Below the pieces are notes generated by a model that ran no database searches, was not told the DNA's origin, and saw nothing but the letters and a program-made list of their open reading frames with translations. A stretch of 64,000 nucleotides of DNA from Desulfuromonadaceae bacterium (lineage in GTDB: Bacteria > Desulfobacterota > Desulfuromonadia > Desulfuromonadales > Desulfuromonadaceae): assembly GCA_016936455.1 (NCBI GenBank), contig JAFGXV010000045.1, forward strand, positions 1-64,000. The letters run 5' to 3'. Of this stretch, positions 63,527 through 64,000 are shown one piece after another. Within the stretch, counting starts at the first letter, position 1. Every line of letters starts with the position of its first letter. The position numbers and the translations under genes were made by a program.

Positions 63527-64000
63527 TCAGGGGTTGATGATGCGGTCGGCGGCACTCAGTGCTTCAACGGTTTCGAGCATATTGGAGACCCGGCCGATCT
63601 GAAGTTGCTCTTTGAGGCCAAAAAATTCAAGACATAGGCCACAGGAGGCGATTTCGACGCCGGCGTGCGCCAGTTTCTCCAGCGCTTCCAGTACGGCCGA
63701 GCCGTTGCAGGTGAGTTTTACCCCGCTGTTGACGAACAGGATGGCTTTGGGCAGGGGGTGGACTTCGCCTAACGTGAAGATGAAGTTGCGCATCAGAACC
63801 TCCCCCAGTTCGTCCGCACCCTGGCCCATGCACGCGCTGGCGATGTAGACCACGTTGTTGGCCGTGGCATCAGCCGTTTCGCTGATCTGGCACTGGAAGT
63901 CGGCGGCCAGCGCCAGATTCAGGCGGATACCGTCTTCCATTTTTTCAGCGCTGACTTGGTAGCCTTCCTTGGCGGCCAGTCGGCTGACGTTGGCCTGGGC
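63527..64000 (-). CDS. yedF: YedF-type selenium-metabolism protein (5' end cut by window edge)
   Basis: C-terminal part of a sulfurtransferase-like selenium-metabolism protein. The visible 157 residues contain the linker AQANVSRLAAKEGYQVS, then a DsrE-like domain with IASACMGQGADELGEVLMRNFIFTLGE, AILFVNSGVKLTCNGSAVLEALEKL and the cysteine motif ASCGLCLEFFGLK. The frame stays open to the window edge, so the N-terminal TusA-like domain lies outside. The protein is tied to selenium use by genome context in other bacteria; its reaction is not established. Its closeness to tRNA-Sec supports that link here. Confidence 0.88.
   Translation of the reverse strand, partial: AQANVSRLAAKEGYQVSAEKMEDGIRLNLALAADFQCQISETADATANNVVYIASACMGQGADELGEVLMRNFIFTLGEVHPLPKAILFVNSGVKLTCNGSAVLEALEKLAHAGVEIASCGLCLEFFGLKEQLQIGRVSNMLETVEALSAADRIINP

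Noticed and set aside
1-64000. CRISPR arrays, rRNA genes and insertion sequences
   Set aside because: I saw no regularly spaced repeats with unique spacers, no rRNA sequence and no transposase frames with terminal inverted repeats.

Overview
The window reads as a chromosomal segment of a GC-rich deltaproteobacterium, most likely of the Desulfuromonadales (Desulfuromonas/Pelobacter/Geobacter type). This is an inference from gene content: a full division and cell-wall cluster in the usual Gram-negative order, ResB/CcsA-type (system II) cytochrome c maturation, many composite c-di-GMP proteins, and a full selenocysteine system with a selenoprotein SelD. No taxonomic search was possible.

Layout. 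1-2.1 kb (minus): an edge-truncated chemoreceptor and a CheW. 2.5-5.5 kb (minus): thiamine operon thiED-thiC behind a TPP riboswitch with an intrinsic terminator. 5.9-8 kb: a PAS-PAS-GGDEF-EAL protein. 8.1-14.2 kb: alr, an ASKHA-domain protein, purH, purD, purE. 14.5-18.7 kb: resB and ccsA, a tRNA methyltransferase-like gene, a DciA-like pair on the minus strand, and a DUF3343 putative Se/S carrier. 18.8-26.4 kb: ffh-rpsP-rimM-trmD-rplS, then rnhB-yraN-nadE-rsmI.

26.4-29.4 kb is the only clearly foreign stretch. It is AT-rich and carries the remains of an integron gene-cassette array without an integrase: one good attC site, a collapsed attC and a half-site. The cassettes carry a lipoprotein hydrolase and an inverted RelE/ParE toxin-antitoxin pair. 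A second, Phd/RelE-type toxin-antitoxin pair follows.

29.4-34 kb: an SPOR-NlpC/P60 lipoprotein, acylphosphatase, a divergent NAD-dependent DNA ligase and a CorC/HlyC-type CBS membrane protein. 34.2-52.9 kb: the dcw cluster mraZ-rsmH-ftsL-(small membrane protein)-ftsI-murE-murF-mraY-murD-ftsW-murG-murC-murB-ddl-ftsQ-ftsA-ftsZ, with a strong sigma70 promoter and MraZ boxes in front and a terminator behind. 53-55.3 kb: a radical SAM protein and a flavoredoxin-like protein.

55.4-64 kb is a selenium region. selA, selB and selD run on the minus strand; selD has an in-frame UGA at codon 18 followed by a SECIS-like hairpin. The tRNA-Sec gene and a yedF-type gene, cut by the window edge, are also on the minus strand. 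Between selA and tRNA-Sec lie a DUF1566 lipoprotein and a GAF-PAS-GAF-GGDEF-EAL protein on the plus strand. SelD makes selenophosphate, SelA converts Ser-tRNA-Sec to Sec-tRNA-Sec, and SelB delivers it at UGA-SECIS sites, including the one in selD itself.

Most of the window is well-understood core biology. The parts most worth a second look are the cassette remnant, the selenocysteine-containing SelD, the small uncharacterised membrane protein between ftsL and ftsI, the divergent ligase, and the repeats flanking tRNA-Sec.
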